Positions 9,247 to 18,891 of a DNA stretch of 64,000 nt are shown here, piece after piece. Numbering within the stretch: the stretch's first letter is position 1; every line of letters starts with the position of its first letter. The notes beneath the pieces are model-generated. The model did no database searches. It was given only the letters and a program-made list of their open reading frames with translations, and had not been told where the DNA came from. Source of the stretch: Flavobacterium fluvii (GTDB lineage Bacteria; Bacteroidota; Bacteroidia; Flavobacteriales; Flavobacteriaceae); assembly GCF_900129545.1 (NCBI RefSeq), contig NZ_FQWB01000004.1, positions 248,001-312,000 of the forward strand, given 5' to 3'. Position numbers and translations under genes: made by a program.

Positions 9247-10200
9247 TTAAATCAACTTATCGATAATCATTTCCTCGGTAATTCCTTCAGCGTCGGCTTT
9301 GTAGTTTTTGATGATTCTGTGACGAAGAATTCCTGTTGCCACAGCTTTCACGTCTTCGATGTCAGGAGAAAATTTTCCATTAAAAGCAGCATTGGCTTTG
9401 GCTGCCAAAATTAAATTTTGTGATGCTCTTGGTCCTGCTCCCCAATCCAAATAATTTTTCACGAATTCGTTGGACAAAGGATTGTCCGGACGTGTTTTAC
9501 TAACCAAAGTAACTGCATACTCTATCACATTGTCAGCCACTGGAATCCTGCGAATCAAATGTTGGAAGTCAATTATTTCTTGAGCCGAAAACAATGGATT
9601 TATTGGATTTTTTTCGTTTGACGTAGTTCGTTTTACCACCTGAACTTCCTCTTCAAAAGAAGGATAATCTAGTTTAATGGCAAACATAAAACGATCTAAT
9701 TGCGCTTCAGGCAAAGGATAAGTTCCTTCTTGCTCAATTGGATTTTGGGTTGCCAATACAAAATAAGGCAAATCTAATTTATAGTTATGACCTGCAATGG
9801 TAACCGAACGCTCCTGCATCGCTTCAAGTAAAGCTGCCTGAGTTTTAGGAGGCGTTCTGTTGATTTCGTCAGCCAGAATAATATTCGAAAAAATAGGTCC
9901 TTTTATGAATTTGAATTGACGATTTTCATCCAATATTTCACTTCCCAAAATATCCGAAGGCATTAAATCTGGAGTAAACTGGATTCTTTTAAAATCCAAC
10001 CCCAGTGCTTGTGCCAAAGTGTTAACCATCAATGTTTTTGCCAACCCGGGAACTCCCACCAAAAGTGCATGTCCACCAGAGAAAATACAGAGTAGAATTT
10101 GATCTACAACCGCATCTTGACCCACGATAATTTTGGCGATTTCACTTTTTAGTTCATTCCTCTTTTGAACCAAATTATGTATTGCTGCAACGTCTGACAT
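9247..10200 (-). CDS. MoxR-family AAA+ ATPase
   Basis: 317 residues. Walker A GVPGLAKT (49-56), Walker B IILADE (107-112) followed by INRTPPKTQAALLEAMQE, sensor 1 in VLATQNPIEQEGTYPLPEAQ, and the C-terminal lid helices (RHRIIKNYKADAEG). Family knowledge: MoxR proteins are chaperone-like ATPases that mature cofactor-dependent or VWA-domain partner proteins. The usual Bacteroidota partners (DUF58 and VWA/Bat proteins) are not in the window; the upstream neighbour in the same direction is a SurA-like isomerase 78 bases away, with a dispersed repeat in the gap, so cotranscription is possible. Cytoplasmic. Confidence 0.92.
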   Translation of the reverse strand: MSDVAAIHNLVQKRNELKSEIAKIIVGQDAVVDQILLCIFSGGHALLVGVPGLAKTLMVNTLAQALGLDFKRIQFTPDLMPSDILGSEILDENRQFKFIKGPIFSNIILADEINRTPPKTQAALLEAMQERSVTIAGHNYKLDLPYFVLATQNPIEQEGTYPLPEAQLDRFMFAIKLDYPSFEEEVQVVKRTTSNEKNPINPLFSAQEIIDFQHLIRRIPVADNVIEYAVTLVSKTRPDNPLSNEFVKNYLDWGAGPRASQNLILAAKANAAFNGKFSPDIEDVKAVATGILRHRIIKNYKADAEGITEEMIIDKLI

Positions 10201-10216
10201 AAAGATTTTAGATTTT

Positions 10217-10241
10217 AGCCCTTCAACAAGTTCAGGGTGAC
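10217..10241. repeat. dispersed CCCTTCRACAAGYTCAGGG-type repeat
   Basis: The gap between the SurA-like and MoxR genes carries AGCCCTTCAACAAGTTCAGGGTGAC. Its core is a variant of the CCCTTCGACAAGCTCAGGG element that I recall from intergenic regions of many bacterial genomes. The ends CCCT/AGGG can pair, giving a small imperfect hairpin. Only this one copy is visible in the window. Confidence 0.5.
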
Positions 10242-10278
10242 GGTTAGGATTTTAAATCTGCAAACGGATTTCTCAATA

Positions 10279-11691
10279 TTATTTTTTCAGCCAATTGTTT
10301 GTAAAAGTACAATCTCTGTATTCTCCGTTAACTTTAATATAAGTATCTTTAATTTTATCGTCAAACCATTTTCCGATGGCCTTGAATTGTTTTTCTTTCA
10401 ATGCCAAATCTTTTATTTTGGTATAATCCTTCGCATAATCTGCAGTATGGTCTTCTATTCTATTCGTAACCGTGATTAACTTGTACTTTTTCTTTCCTGA
10501 TTGATCTTCATCCAATATAGGCAATGAAACTTCATTTTCTTTCAAATTTGAAATCTGCCCATACAAAGTAGGCTCCATTTTTGTCAATTCAAAACGAGTG
10601 TCTTGAGTTCTTGGATTAATCAAAGCGCCACCATTTGCCCTGGTTTCTTTTTCGTCCGACATTGTTTTTGCAGCTTCGGCAAAAGTAATTTCCTTGTCTT
10701 CTATTCTTTTTCTGATCAAGGTAATTTTTTCTTTGGCCGCCTTCAAATCATCGGGAGTTACTGCTGGAATCAATAATATATGACGCAGTTCCACATCCTG
10801 GCCTTTTATCTTTTCGACATAAATAATGTGAAAACCAAAGTCTGTTTCAAAAGGCTCGGATATTTCACCCTCGGCAAGGCTAAAAGCAACCTCTTTGAAC
10901 TCTTTTACGAATTGGGTTTTTCGGTTCATTTTATAAAATCCACCAGTGGCTCTGGAACCAGGATCTTGGGAATACAAAACCGCTTTAGTGGCAAAACTGG
11001 ATCCACCTTCTTGAATTTCTTTTTTGAATTCTTTCAGCTTGTTGATTACTTTTTGTTTCTCGGCATCAGAAACTTTTGGAGTCACGATAATCTGGGCCAC
11101 TTCCATCTCGGCACCAAAAACCGGCAATTCTGCTGCAGGGATTTTTTTGAAAAAATTACGAACCTCTTCAGGCGTTATTTCGACACCGTCAATGATTTTC
11201 TTTTGCATTTCAGAAGTCAATTTTTGTTCTTTCAAAATATCAAAGAAATAAGTTCTAAATTCTTCCTCGGAACTTTTTTTGTAGTACTTCACCACTTTCT
11301 CCATAGAACCGATTTGTTCAACCATATAGCTCAACCTTTCTTCCATCAAGGATTTCACTTCCGAGTCCGTTACCTTCAAACTGTCTTGTACGGCTTGGTG
11401 CGCATACAATTTGTCTTCCATTAATTTTCCCAACATTTGACATCTTGTAATATCTTTTATAGAACCACCTTGGCTTGAAATTTCCAAATACGATTTATCA
11501 ATGTCTGAATCCAAAATAATGTAATCTCCAACTTTTGCTATTACTCCATCAATTTTTTGCTTTTGGCTCGGTTTCGTTTTAGCAATGGTATCAACTGCAT
11601 CTCCCTTAATAATTTCCTGAGCTATTGCAATTCCACTTGAAAACAGTAAAAGAAAAAAAGTAAGTGCAATTTTATTATTTATGAATTTCAT
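10279..11691 (-). CDS. SurA-like periplasmic peptidyl-prolyl cis-trans isomerase
   Basis: 470 residues from the ATG at 11691; an upstream in-frame Met at 11712 would spoil the signal peptide, whereas MKFINNKIALTFFLLLFSSGIAIAQ-type start (first 20 residues hydrophobic after two Lys) is a textbook Sec signal. After a SurA N-terminal-like helical region (about 50-165) come two parvulin (PpiC) domains. The first, about 185-285, contains QDPGSRATGGFYKMNR and FETDFGFHIIYVEK. The second, about 290-385, contains ELRHILLIP and DEKETRANGGALINPR. Family knowledge: SurA escorts outer-membrane proteins to the BAM machine. Gene order SurA-like then MoxR on one strand suggests a possible two-gene unit. A -7 element TATATTTG lies about 100 bases upstream (11797-11790). 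Confidence 0.88.
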   Translation of the reverse strand: MKFINNKIALTFFLLLFSSGIAIAQEIIKGDAVDTIAKTKPSQKQKIDGVIAKVGDYIILDSDIDKSYLEISSQGGSIKDITRCQMLGKLMEDKLYAHQAVQDSLKVTDSEVKSLMEERLSYMVEQIGSMEKVVKYYKKSSEEEFRTYFFDILKEQKLTSEMQKKIIDGVEITPEEVRNFFKKIPAAELPVFGAEMEVAQIIVTPKVSDAEKQKVINKLKEFKKEIQEGGSSFATKAVLYSQDPGSRATGGFYKMNRKTQFVKEFKEVAFSLAEGEISEPFETDFGFHIIYVEKIKGQDVELRHILLIPAVTPDDLKAAKEKITLIRKRIEDKEITFAEAAKTMSDEKETRANGGALINPRTQDTRFELTKMEPTLYGQISNLKENEVSLPILDEDQSGKKKYKLITVTNRIEDHTADYAKDYTKIKDLALKEKQFKAIGKWFDDKIKDTYIKVNGEYRDCTFTNNWLKK

Positions 11692-11789
11692 TCGTCTTGA
11701 TTTTAAAAGCATTATTTTTTTAATATTTTATTTTAATTATATATGAAACTAAAATTAGATTCAATTTTGTATACCTGATTAATTTTGAC

Positions 11790-11797
11790 CAAATATA
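11790..11797 (-). promoter_or_regulatory. candidate -7 element for the SurA-like gene
   Basis: TATATTTG on the minus strand fits TAnnTTTG. I see no TTTG at the proper distance upstream, so this is weaker than the two-part promoters elsewhere in the window. The rest of 11692-11983 is AT-rich with no gene. Confidence 0.35.
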
Positions 11798-11983
11798 CGC
11801 TTTAAGAATCAAGAAAAAGCACTGTTAACAGCAACAATTTCGTTCTAAAGTTGTTGGAAAACAAAAATAACAATTCAATCAGACAATACAAGTTTCCTCA
11901 CTAGTATTAACAAAACTTTATAGACATTTTTTACTACAATTTAAAATAATTCAAATAGCTTTACAATCAACTAATTCCAAAAA

Positions 11984-12724
11984 ATGAAAGCCAACACATT
12001 TATCCCCATACTTTTATTCATTTCACAATTTGGATTTTCTCAAACCGAAAAGCCTGTAAAAGGTAAAGTTTTATGCAATGATTTACCCATTCAAGGCATT
12101 GAAGTCCTCAATTTAGTTACCGAAAAAACCACAATTACCAATGAGAAAGGAGAATTTACTATTTTGGGAAAAGCGGAAGACATGCTTGTTTTTGTTTCTG
12201 AAAAATACGATTATAAAAGGTTGCTTTTGGAAAAAGAAGACATCAACAAACCCGATCTTGTAATTAAATTGACTCGAAAACCAGAACAACTGGAGGAAGT
12301 CGTGATTACTAAAGTAGATCTTGGTCATGTGGGTTATTTTAGTCAAGAAGTAGCCGATGAAATAAAATTAGAAAAAGGAAAATATAGAAATCGGGAAATC
12401 TATGATGGAACAATTGAGAACGGGGTCGATTTTATTAGAATTGGCAAGATGATTTTAGGTTTAATTGTAAAGAAAAAAGAAAACAATAAAGAAATCGTTC
12501 CAAAAATTGAATTTAAGGAGTTGGCCACAGCCACTTGCACGCAAGATTATTTCAACAAAACATTGCAATTAAAACCAGAAGAAATAGCCCTGTTTCTAGA
12601 ATTTTGTGATGCAGACACTAAATCAAAAATAATTCTAGAAGAAAAAAATCCTTTAAGCTTAATGGATTTTTTGTTTGTTAAAAATGTTGAGTTCAAAAAA
12701 TTGACTAGAATCGAAAATAAATAA
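11984..12724 (+). CDS. secreted CarboxypepD_reg-like domain protein
   Basis: 246 residues. Signal peptide 1-19 (ends FGFSQ). Residues about 25-105 form a carboxypeptidase-regulatory-like beta domain: KGKVLCNDLPIQGIEVLNL, TITNEKGEFTIL, VFVSEKYDYKRLLL. This is followed by EQLEEVVITK, the strand that in TonB-dependent receptors precedes the plug. No plug or barrel follows; the remaining 140 residues are Lys/Glu-rich and unrecognised. Family knowledge: stand-alone proteins of this type are frequent in Flavobacteriia, mostly of unknown role, located in the periplasm or at the cell surface. Convergent with carA, sharing a terminator at 12722-12753. Confidence 0.72.
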   Translation: MKANTFIPILLFISQFGFSQTEKPVKGKVLCNDLPIQGIEVLNLVTEKTTITNEKGEFTILGKAEDMLVFVSEKYDYKRLLLEKEDINKPDLVIKLTRKPEQLEEVVITKVDLGHVGYFSQEVADEIKLEKGKYRNREIYDGTIENGVDFIRIGKMILGLIVKKKENNKEIVPKIEFKELATATCTQDYFNKTLQLKPEEIALFLEFCDADTKSKIILEEKNPLSLMDFLFVKNVEFKKLTRIENK

Positions 12725-12753
12725 AAAAAGCCGTCAAAATTGACAGCTTTTAA
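12722..12753. terminator. bidirectional terminator between the 11984 gene and carA
   Basis: Hairpin AAGCCGTCAA/TTGACAGCTT (12728-12737, 12740-12749) with one mismatch, flanked by an A run on the left and a T run on the right, so it can serve both converging genes. It starts at the stop codon of the plus-strand gene. Confidence 0.65.
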
Positions 12754-12780
12754 ATCCGAACAAACATTCAATTAAGAAGT

Positions 12781-13881
12781 TTATTTTTTTATGTTTTCAA
12801 TAAATTGATCAAACAAGTAAGATGAATCATGCGGTCCTGGACTTGCTTCTGGATGGTATTGAACAGAGAAACAATTTTTCTCTTTCATTCGCATTCCTGC
12901 AACAGTTCCGTCATTCAAATGAAGGTGCGTGATTTCCATATCAGGATTATTATCCAATTCTTCTTTGTTTACGGCAAAACCGTGATTTTGAGAAGTGATT
13001 TCCCCTTTTCCAGTAATTATATTTTTTACAGGGTGGTTGATTCCTCTATGACCGTTGAACATTTTGTATGTAGAAATTCCATTCGCCAAAGCAATTACTT
13101 GGTGTCCTAAACAAATTCCAAACAACGGTTTATCGTTTGCCAAAATTTCTTTTGCTACTTCAATCGCACTGAAAAGCGGGTCTGGATCCCCAGGCCCATT
13201 GGACAAGAAAAAGCCATCTGGATTAAATGCTGCCAATTCTGAATATTTTGAATCGTATGGAAATACTTTGATGTAACAATCTCTTTTGGCAAGATTACGA
13301 AGGATATTGGTTTTAATTCCTAAATCCAAAGCTGCAATTTTATAAGTTGCATTCTCGTCTCCAAAGAAATAAGGTTCTTTGGTAGAAACTTTAGATGCCA
13401 ATTCCAAACCTTTCATGTCCGGAACTTTTGCCAAAGCTGCTTTTAGTTCTTCAATTGGCGTTCCGTCAGTACAAATTACTGAGTTCATTGCTCCATTGTC
13501 ACGAATATAACTTACCAATCCGCGAGTATCAACATCAGAGATACAGATTAGGTTTTGTTTTGTAAAATAGTCTTCCAAACTTCCTGAAGCGTCTTCACGT
13601 GAAAAATTGAAGCTGAAATTTTTACAAACCAATCCTGCAATTTTGATATCACCAGATTCTACTTCTTTATCATTTACTCCGTAGTTCCCAATATGAGCAT
13701 TGGTTGCCACCATAATTTGACCAAAGTAAGAAGGGTCAGTGAAAATTTCCTGATAACCCGTCATCCCGGTATTAAAGCATACTTCGCCAAAAGTGGTTCC
13801 TGAAATTCCAATAGATTTTCCGTGGAAAATGGTTCCGTCGCTTAATAAGAGTATGGCGCTTTTTCGTGTTGTGTATTTCAT
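12781..13881 (-). CDS. carA: carbamoyl-phosphate synthase small (glutaminase) subunit
   Basis: 366 residues from the ATG at 13881. The frame stays open to a TTG at 13947, but the extra 22 residues are not family-like and would start within a few bases of the predicted transcription start. Residues 1-150 are the CPSase small-chain N-terminal domain (LLLSDGTIFHGKSIG, TGMTGYQEIFTDPSY). A class I glutamine amidotransferase domain follows with nucleophile Cys in GICLGHQ and the His/Glu pair in VQYHPEASPGPHD. It releases ammonia from glutamine for the large subunit (CarB), feeding pyrimidine and arginine synthesis. CarB is not in the window. The gene lies downstream of the ribosomal cluster in the same direction but has its own promoter (13956-13986). 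Confidence 0.95.
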   Translation of the reverse strand: MKYTTRKSAILLLSDGTIFHGKSIGISGTTFGEVCFNTGMTGYQEIFTDPSYFGQIMVATNAHIGNYGVNDKEVESGDIKIAGLVCKNFSFNFSREDASGSLEDYFTKQNLICISDVDTRGLVSYIRDNGAMNSVICTDGTPIEELKAALAKVPDMKGLELASKVSTKEPYFFGDENATYKIAALDLGIKTNILRNLAKRDCYIKVFPYDSKYSELAAFNPDGFFLSNGPGDPDPLFSAIEVAKEILANDKPLFGICLGHQVIALANGISTYKMFNGHRGINHPVKNIITGKGEITSQNHGFAVNKEELDNNPDMEITHLHLNDGTVAGMRMKEKNCFSVQYHPEASPGPHDSSYLFDQFIENIKK

Positions 13882-13955
13882 TCGTTGGTGTCTATTATTT
13901 TTTTTATGATCTAATGAAAGTGCAAAATTCGTTTCATCAGTAGTCAAATTTTTTG

Positions 13956-13986
13956 CAAATTTAATTCTTTAAAACAGCGGATGCAA
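13956..13986 (-). promoter_or_regulatory. Bacteroidota-type promoter for carA
   Basis: Minus-strand TTG (13986-13984), 20-base spacer, TAAATTTG (13963-13956). Predicted start near 13949 leaves a leader of about 68 bases to the ATG at 13881. Confidence 0.6.
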
Positions 13987-14092
13987 TGTTTTTTGAAAAT
14001 TTATATTTTTTGAAGTATTTCTCATAGAAACCGAAAATTTCAATCTATTGAAATAAGTAATGAAAAACACTGAACTTATGCTCCAAAAAATC

Positions 14093-14128
14093 AAAAAAAA
14101 AAGGACAAACTAATAAAAGTTTATCCTT
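14093..14128 (-). terminator. terminator of the ribosomal protein cluster (after rplQ)
   Basis: Hairpin AAGGACAAACT/AGTTTATCCTT (14101-14111, 14118-14128), one C-A mismatch, followed on the minus strand by a run of eight U (plus-strand A at 14093-14100). It separates rplQ from carA. Confidence 0.7.
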
Positions 14129-14156
14129 GATTTTTATTGAATGATTATATTCATAA

Positions 14157-14663
14157 TTATTCTGCAGATTCTGATGGAGTTTCAGCAGCCGGAGCTTCTG
14201 TTTCAGCAACTGGAGCTGCTTCAACAGCTTCATCAGCTTTCTTGGCTTTTCCACCACGACGGCTTTTTGCTTTTTTAACTTCTTTTTTACCTCCGTTGTA
14301 AAGTTCATTGAAATCTACCAATTCGATCATTGCCATATCAGCATTATCTCCTAAACGATTTCCAACTTTAATGATACGAGTGTATCCACCTGGACGATCA
14401 CCTACTTTAGCAGCTACGTCTCTGAACAAGTCAGTTACGGCATATTTGCTACGTAAGTATCCAAAAACGATACGACGGTTGTGAGTCGTGTCAGCTTTAG
14501 ATTTTGTTATTAATGGCTCAACAAATTGTTTAAGCGCTTTTGCTTTTGCAACAGTAGTGTTAATACGTTTGTGCTCAATAAGAGAACAAGCCATATTAGC
14601 CAACATAGAACTTCTATGCGCAGTCTGTCTGCTTAAGTGATTGAATTTTTTTCCGTGTCTCAT
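14157..14663 (-). CDS. rplQ: 50S ribosomal protein L17
   Basis: 168 residues. The L17 core ([20 protein letters not shown], then [20 protein letters not shown] and [10 protein letters not shown]) occupies about 1-120, lining the subunit near the tunnel exit. A tail of about 45 residues, first Lys/Arg-rich and then Ala/Glu/Pro-rich, makes it longer than E. coli L17 (127); such tails are usual in Bacteroidota. Last gene of the alpha-type operon, 38 bases after rpoA. Confidence 0.97.
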   Translation of the reverse strand: MRHGKKFNHLSRQTAHRSSMLANMACSLIEHKRINTTVAKAKALKQFVEPLITKSKADTTHNRRIVFGYLRSKYAVTDLFRDVAAKVGDRPGGYTRIIKVGNRLGDNADMAMIELVDFNELYNGGKKEVKKAKSRRGGKAKKADEAVEAAPVAETEAPAAETPSESAE

Positions 14664-14701
14664 TGCTTTATGAATTTAACCCCGATAGAATCGGGATTAG
14701 A

Positions 14702-15694
14702 TTATTCTTTATCTAGTTTGTATTTTGCCAAATCCATTCCGAAGTTCAAATTTTTAATTGCCACTAGTTCATCTAGTTCAGTTAAAGATTTTTTACCGAA
14801 ATTACGGAATTTCATTAGGTCATTTTTATTGAAAGATACTAAATCTCCAAGTGTATCAACTTCAGCTGCTTTTAAGCAATTTAATGCTCTTACAGAAAGA
14901 TCCATGTCAACAAGCTTAGTTTTAAGCAATTGTCTCATATGCAATGACTCTTCGTCATATGATTCTGTTTGTGCGATTTCGTCAGCCTCAAGAGTAATTC
15001 TTTCGTCTGAGAACAACATGAAATGGTGAATTAAAACTTTGGCAGCTTCAGTAAGAGCATCTTTTGGATTGATAGAACCATCAGTTTTGATTTCAAAAAC
15101 TAATTTTTCGTAATCTGTTTTTTGCTCTACACGGAAGTTTTCAATAGCATACTTAACATTTTTTACCGGAGTAAAAATAGAGTCAGTAAATATAGTTCCA
15201 ATTGCAGCATTTTGTTTTTTGTTCTCTTCAGCAGGAACATATCCTCTACCTTTTTCGATTGTTAGGTCGAAATGTAATTTGATTTTAGAATCTAAATTAC
15301 AGATTACAAGTTCTGGATTCAAAACTTGGAAACCTGAAATAAATTTCTGGAAATCGCCAGCTGTTAATTGATCTTTTCCTGTAACCGAAATAGTAACTGA
15401 TTCATTATCTATATCTTCTATTTGACGTTTGAAACGTACTTGCTTAAGATTAAGAATAATTTCGGTAACGTCTTCAACAACTCCTGAGATAGTAGAAAAC
15501 TCATGATCTACACCTTCGATGCGAACCGACGTGATTGCATAACCTTCTAATGCTGAAAGCAAAACTCTTCTAAGTGCGTTACCAACTGTCAATCCGTAAC
15601 CAGGTTCCAAAGGTCTGAATTCAAATTTACCTTCAAAATCGGTTGAATCGATCATGATAACTTTATCGGGCTTCTGAAAATTAAATATTGCCAT
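14702..15694 (-). CDS. rpoA: DNA-directed RNA polymerase subunit alpha
   Basis: 330 residues, normal family length. The N-terminal dimerisation domain (about 1-230) includes [20 protein letters not shown] and [12 protein letters not shown]; the C-terminal domain (about 255-325) has the helix-hairpin-helix region [20 protein letters not shown] and [14 protein letters not shown] used to contact UP elements and activators. It nucleates core polymerase assembly with beta and beta-prime, whose genes are not in the window. Placed between rpsD and rplQ as in most bacteria; gap of 21 bases after rpsD. Confidence 0.98.
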   Translation of the reverse strand: MAIFNFQKPDKVIMIDSTDFEGKFEFRPLEPGYGLTVGNALRRVLLSALEGYAITSVRIEGVDHEFSTISGVVEDVTEIILNLKQVRFKRQIEDIDNESVTISVTGKDQLTAGDFQKFISGFQVLNPELVICNLDSKIKLHFDLTIEKGRGYVPAEENKKQNAAIGTIFTDSIFTPVKNVKYAIENFRVEQKTDYEKLVFEIKTDGSINPKDALTEAAKVLIHHFMLFSDERITLEADEIAQTESYDEESLHMRQLLKTKLVDMDLSVRALNCLKAAEVDTLGDLVSFNKNDLMKFRNFGKKSLTELDELVAIKNLNFGMDLAKYKLDKE

Positions 15695-15715
15695 AAATTT
15701 CGACTAAGTCAATTA

Positions 15716-16321
15716 TTATTTGTTGTACAACTCTACGATTAATTGTTCTTTAATGTTTTCTGGAATTTGAAGTCTAGCTGGTACAGAAACGAAAGTACCC
15801 TCTTTTAATTCATTGTTCCAAGTAATCCATTCATAAACATGACTTGAATTTGATAAAGAACGTTCGATAGCTTCTAAAGATTTAGATTTTTCACGAACAG
15901 CAACTTTATCACCAGGTTTAAGGTGGTAAGAAGGAATATTAACCACTTCACCGTTAACAGTAACGTGTCTATGAGAAACGATTTGACGAGCACCTCTTCT
16001 AGAAGGAGCAATACCCATTCTGAAAACTACGTTATCTAATCTTGCTTCACATAATTGTAATAAAACTTCACCAGTAACACCTTTAGTAGCTGATGCTTTT
16101 TCGAATAAATTCCTGAATTGTTTTTCTAAAATTCCATAAGAATATTTAGCTTTTTGCTTTTCCATTAACTGAACAGCATACTCAGATTTTTTTCCTCTTT
16201 TTTTAGCCATCCCGTGTTGTCCAGGAGGGTAATTTCTTTTTTCGAAAGCTTTGTCGTCTCCGAAAATTGCTTCGCCGAATTTACGTGCGATTCTTGTACT
16301 AGGACCAGTATATCTTGCCAT
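15716..16321 (-). CDS. rpsD: 30S ribosomal protein S4
   Basis: 201 residues. N-terminal [20 protein letters not shown] and PPGQHG blocks and the S4 RNA-binding domain ([20 protein letters not shown], then [16 protein letters not shown]) are intact. Primary 16S rRNA binder of the 5' domain. Only one Cys is found in the region where zinc-type S4 proteins carry four, so this is the zinc-free form. Gap of 93 bases after rpsK, the largest within the alpha part of the cluster. Confidence 0.97.
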   Translation of the reverse strand: MARYTGPSTRIARKFGEAIFGDDKAFEKRNYPPGQHGMAKKRGKKSEYAVQLMEKQKAKYSYGILEKQFRNLFEKASATKGVTGEVLLQLCEARLDNVVFRMGIAPSRRGARQIVSHRHVTVNGEVVNIPSYHLKPGDKVAVREKSKSLEAIERSLSNSSHVYEWITWNNELKEGTFVSVPARLQIPENIKEQLIVELYNK

Positions 16322-16414
16322 TTTAAATTGTTTAAGATTGAGATTATGAATTCAGGTCTTATCCTTCGATAATCGTTGTTCAATCTAGGTTATACTATAA
16401 ATATTGTTTGAGTA

Positions 16415-16798
16415 TTAAACTCTACGTCTTTTTGGAGGACGACATCCGTTGTGAGGCATTGGAGTAACGTCGATGATCTCAGTCACTTCAATTCCACCGT
16501 TATGCAAAGAACGGATAGCAGACTCACGTCCGTTTCCTGGTCCTTTTACATAAACCTTTACTTTTTTAAGTCCAGCTTCTAACGCTACTTTACTGCAATC
16601 TTCTGCTGCCATTTGAGCTGCATACGGAGTGTTCTTTTTAGAACCCCTGAAACCCATTTTACCTGCTGAAGACCAAGAAATAACATCACCTTTCTTGTTT
16701 GTCAAAGAAATAATGATGTTGTTAAAAGTGGCACTAATATGAGCTTCACCCGTTGATTCAACGATAACTTTACGTTTTTTTGTAGTTGCTTTAGCCAT
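16415..16798 (-). CDS. rpsK: 30S ribosomal protein S11
   Basis: 127 residues. Shows the S11 blocks [46 protein letters not shown] and the basic C-terminus [13 protein letters not shown]. It lies in the 30S platform by the Shine-Dalgarno cleft, a site of special interest in Bacteroidota, where the anti-SD tail of 16S rRNA is held away from mRNA. Nine bases after rpsM. Confidence 0.97.
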   Translation of the reverse strand: MAKATTKKRKVIVESTGEAHISATFNNIIISLTNKKGDVISWSSAGKMGFRGSKKNTPYAAQMAAEDCSKVALEAGLKKVKVYVKGPGNGRESAIRSLHNGGIEVTEIIDVTPMPHNGCRPPKRRRV

Positions 16799-16806
16799 AT
16801 TACTTA

Positions 16807-17181
16807 TTATTTAGTTGCTTTTTTCTTGTTGGCAACAGTTTTTCTTTTTCCTTTTCTTGTTCTAGAGTTGTTCTTAGTTCTTTGTCCTCTTAATGGAAGA
16901 CCAGATCTGTGACGGATACCTCTATAACATCCAATATCCATTAAACGTTTGATGTTTAAGGAAACTTCTGAACGTAGTTCACCTTCAATTTTGAAAAATG
17001 ATACAGCTTCACGAATTGCTCCGATCTCGTCATCATTCCAATCTTGCACTTTTGTATCTTGGCTAACTTGAGCTTTTTCTAAAATCTCAACTGCTCTACT
17101 TCTACCAATTCCGAAGATGTAGGTTAAAGCGATAACTCCTCTTTTGTTTTTTGGGATGTCTACCCCTGCTATTCTTGCCAT
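16807..17181 (-). CDS. rpsM: 30S ribosomal protein S13
   Basis: 124 residues. [20 protein letters not shown], the helix-two-turn-helix region [11 protein letters not shown], and the C-terminal [20 protein letters not shown] followed by a Lys/Arg tail that contacts P-site tRNA. Starts two bases after the rpmJ stop. Confidence 0.98.
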   Translation of the reverse strand: MARIAGVDIPKNKRGVIALTYIFGIGRSRAVEILEKAQVSQDTKVQDWNDDEIGAIREAVSFFKIEGELRSEVSLNIKRLMDIGCYRGIRHRSGLPLRGQRTKNNSRTRKGKRKTVANKKKATK

Positions 17182-17183
17182 AA

Positions 17184-17300
17184 CTATCCTTGTCTTTGTT
17201 TAAATCTAGGATTCTTTTTGTTGATTACGTATAATCTGCCTTTTCTTCGTACAATCTTGCACTCGGCACTTCTTTTTTTAACTGATGCTCTTACTTTCAT
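17184..17300 (-). CDS. rpmJ: 50S ribosomal protein L36, zinc-free form
   Basis: 38 residues, start ATG at 17300, stop TAG ending at 17184. The protein begins [20 protein letters not shown] and ends NPRFKQRQG, matching L36 across its length (E. coli L36 is also 38). Of the C-C-C-H zinc ligands in ordinary L36, only one Cys (residue 14) remains, so this is the C-minus type that does not bind zinc. It sits between infA and rpsM in the standard order, 11 bases after infA. Confidence 0.96.
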   Translation of the reverse strand: MKVRASVKKRSAECKIVRRKGRLYVINKKNPRFKQRQG

Positions 17301-17311
17301 TTTGAATATCT

Positions 17312-17527
17312 TTAATATCTATAAGTAATTCTTGCTTTTGACAAATCGTAAGGGCTCATTTCCAGTTTCACTTTATCACCAGGTAATAATTTGATGTAAT
17401 GCATACGCATTTTTCCAGATATATGAGCAATTACTATATGTCCATTTTCTAACTCAACACGGAACATTGCATTTGACAATGCTTCAATTATCGATCCGTC
17501 TTGTTCTATTGCTGATTGTTTTGCCAT
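17312..17527 (-). CDS. infA: translation initiation factor IF-1
   Basis: 71 residues, one S1/OB-fold domain ([47 protein letters not shown]). Binds the A site of the 30S subunit during initiation. Directly follows secY with a four-base gap; the adk and map genes often found between secY and infA are absent here (adk is at 51225-51797). Confidence 0.98.
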   Translation of the reverse strand: MAKQSAIEQDGSIIEALSNAMFRVELENGHIVIAHISGKMRMHYIKLLPGDKVKLEMSPYDLSKARITYRY

Positions 17528-17531
17528 AAGA

Positions 17532-18878
17532 TTAAGCTACTGCTTTTCTATTTTTACCACTTTTCATTAATCCATCATAATGTTTGTTCAACAAGTATGA
17601 ATTGATTTGCTGAATAGTGTCTATTGCGACACCAACCATAATTATCAATGATGTACCTCCAAAGAACATTGCCCAAGATTGTTGAACATCCATAAGACTA
17701 ACTACAATGGCTGGGAACACAGCTATCAAAGCAAGAAATAAAGAGCCTGGAAATGTGATTAAAGACATCACTTTGTCAAGAAAGTCAGAAGTTTCAACTC
17801 CCGGTCTAACACCTGGAATAAAACCACCACTTCTTTTTAAATCATCAGACATTTTATTGGTAGGAACAGTGATTGCAGTATAGAAGTAAGTAAATACAAC
17901 TATTAAAGTTGCAAAAACAAAATTATACCAAAATCCGAACATATCACTAAAAGTACTAACGATTGATTGAGAAGCTTCTGATTTTGACAACGCTGCCAAA
18001 GCAGCTGGAATAAACATAATTGCCTGGGCAAAGATGATTGGCATAACACCAGAAGCATTTAATTTTAATGGAATCCATTGTCTGTTACCTCCCATCATGT
18101 CTTTTTCGAAATCACCAGATGTTGTACGACGTGCATACTGAACCGGAATTTTTCTAACTGCCATTACTAGCAATATACAAGAAATGATAACTAGCAACCA
18201 AACAATTATTTCAACAACCAACAACATTGGACCACCATTATTATTGGTAACCCTAGCTGCGAATTCTTGAATAAAAGCTTGAGGAAATCTAGCCAAAATA
18301 CCAACCATAATCAACAGTGATATTCCGTTTCCGATTCCTTTATCAGTAATTTTTTCTCCTAACCACATGGCAAATATTGTACCTGAAACTAGAATAACTA
18401 CTGAAGAAAACAAAAATTCGAATGAATCAAATCCTAACAAGAAAGCATTACTAGGCAATGTTCTATAAAGATTGTAAATGTATCCAGGTGCTTGAACCAA
18501 TGTAATACCAATTGTTAACCAACGGGTAATTTGATTGATTTTTTTCCTGCCACTTTCTCCATCGCTTTGAAGTTTTTGCAAATAAGGAATCGCAATTCCC
18601 ATTAACTGAACAACAATCGAGGCAGAAATATAAGGCATGATACCTAATGCAAAAACTGAAGCTTTAGAAAAAGCACCACCAGTAAACATGTCAAGAATTG
18701 AACCAATTCCATCTTTAGTTTGTCCGGCTAATCCAGTCAATTGTGTAGCATCAATACCAGGAAGCGTAACATGTGCTCCAAAACGATAAACTAAAAGTAT
18801 TCCCAAGGTAATCAGGATTCTATTTTTTAGTTCCTCTATTTTCCAAACATTAATTAGTGATTCAATAAATTTCTTCAT
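17532..18878 (-). CDS. secY: Sec translocon channel subunit SecY
   Basis: 448 residues with ten hydrophobic segments, the SecY number. Recognisable blocks: [22 protein letters not shown] in TM1 (loop ends ...PGIDATQL), plug and TM2 region [38 protein letters not shown] in the C4/C5 cytosolic part, and [14 protein letters not shown]. Forms the inner-membrane protein-conducting channel with SecE and SecG. Position after rplO is the conserved spc-operon place. No anomalies. Confidence 0.97.
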   Translation of the reverse strand: MKKFIESLINVWKIEELKNRILITLGILLVYRFGAHVTLPGIDATQLTGLAGQTKDGIGSILDMFTGGAFSKASVFALGIMPYISASIVVQLMGIAIPYLQKLQSDGESGRKKINQITRWLTIGITLVQAPGYIYNLYRTLPSNAFLLGFDSFEFLFSSVVILVSGTIFAMWLGEKITDKGIGNGISLLIMVGILARFPQAFIQEFAARVTNNNGGPMLLVVEIIVWLLVIISCILLVMAVRKIPVQYARRTTSGDFEKDMMGGNRQWIPLKLNASGVMPIIFAQAIMFIPAALAALSKSEASQSIVSTFSDMFGFWYNFVFATLIVVFTYFYTAITVPTNKMSDDLKRSGGFIPGVRPGVETSDFLDKVMSLITFPGSLFLALIAVFPAIVVSLMDVQQSWAMFFGGTSLIIMVGVAIDTIQQINSYLLNKHYDGLMKSGKNRKAVA

Positions 18879-18891
18879 CTTAATCGGAAAA

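Noticed and set aside
10780..11424. 214-residue plus-strand frame
   Set aside because: Antisense to the SurA-like gene; Phe-rich composition is what the reverse of Lys/Glu-rich coding sequence gives.
14045..14308. 87-residue Lys/Leu-rich minus-strand frame
   Set aside because: Frame-shifted shadow of the L17 tail and its terminator.
16165..16383. 72-residue minus-strand frame at the start of rpsD
   Set aside because: Shadow of S4 in another frame with no family resemblance.
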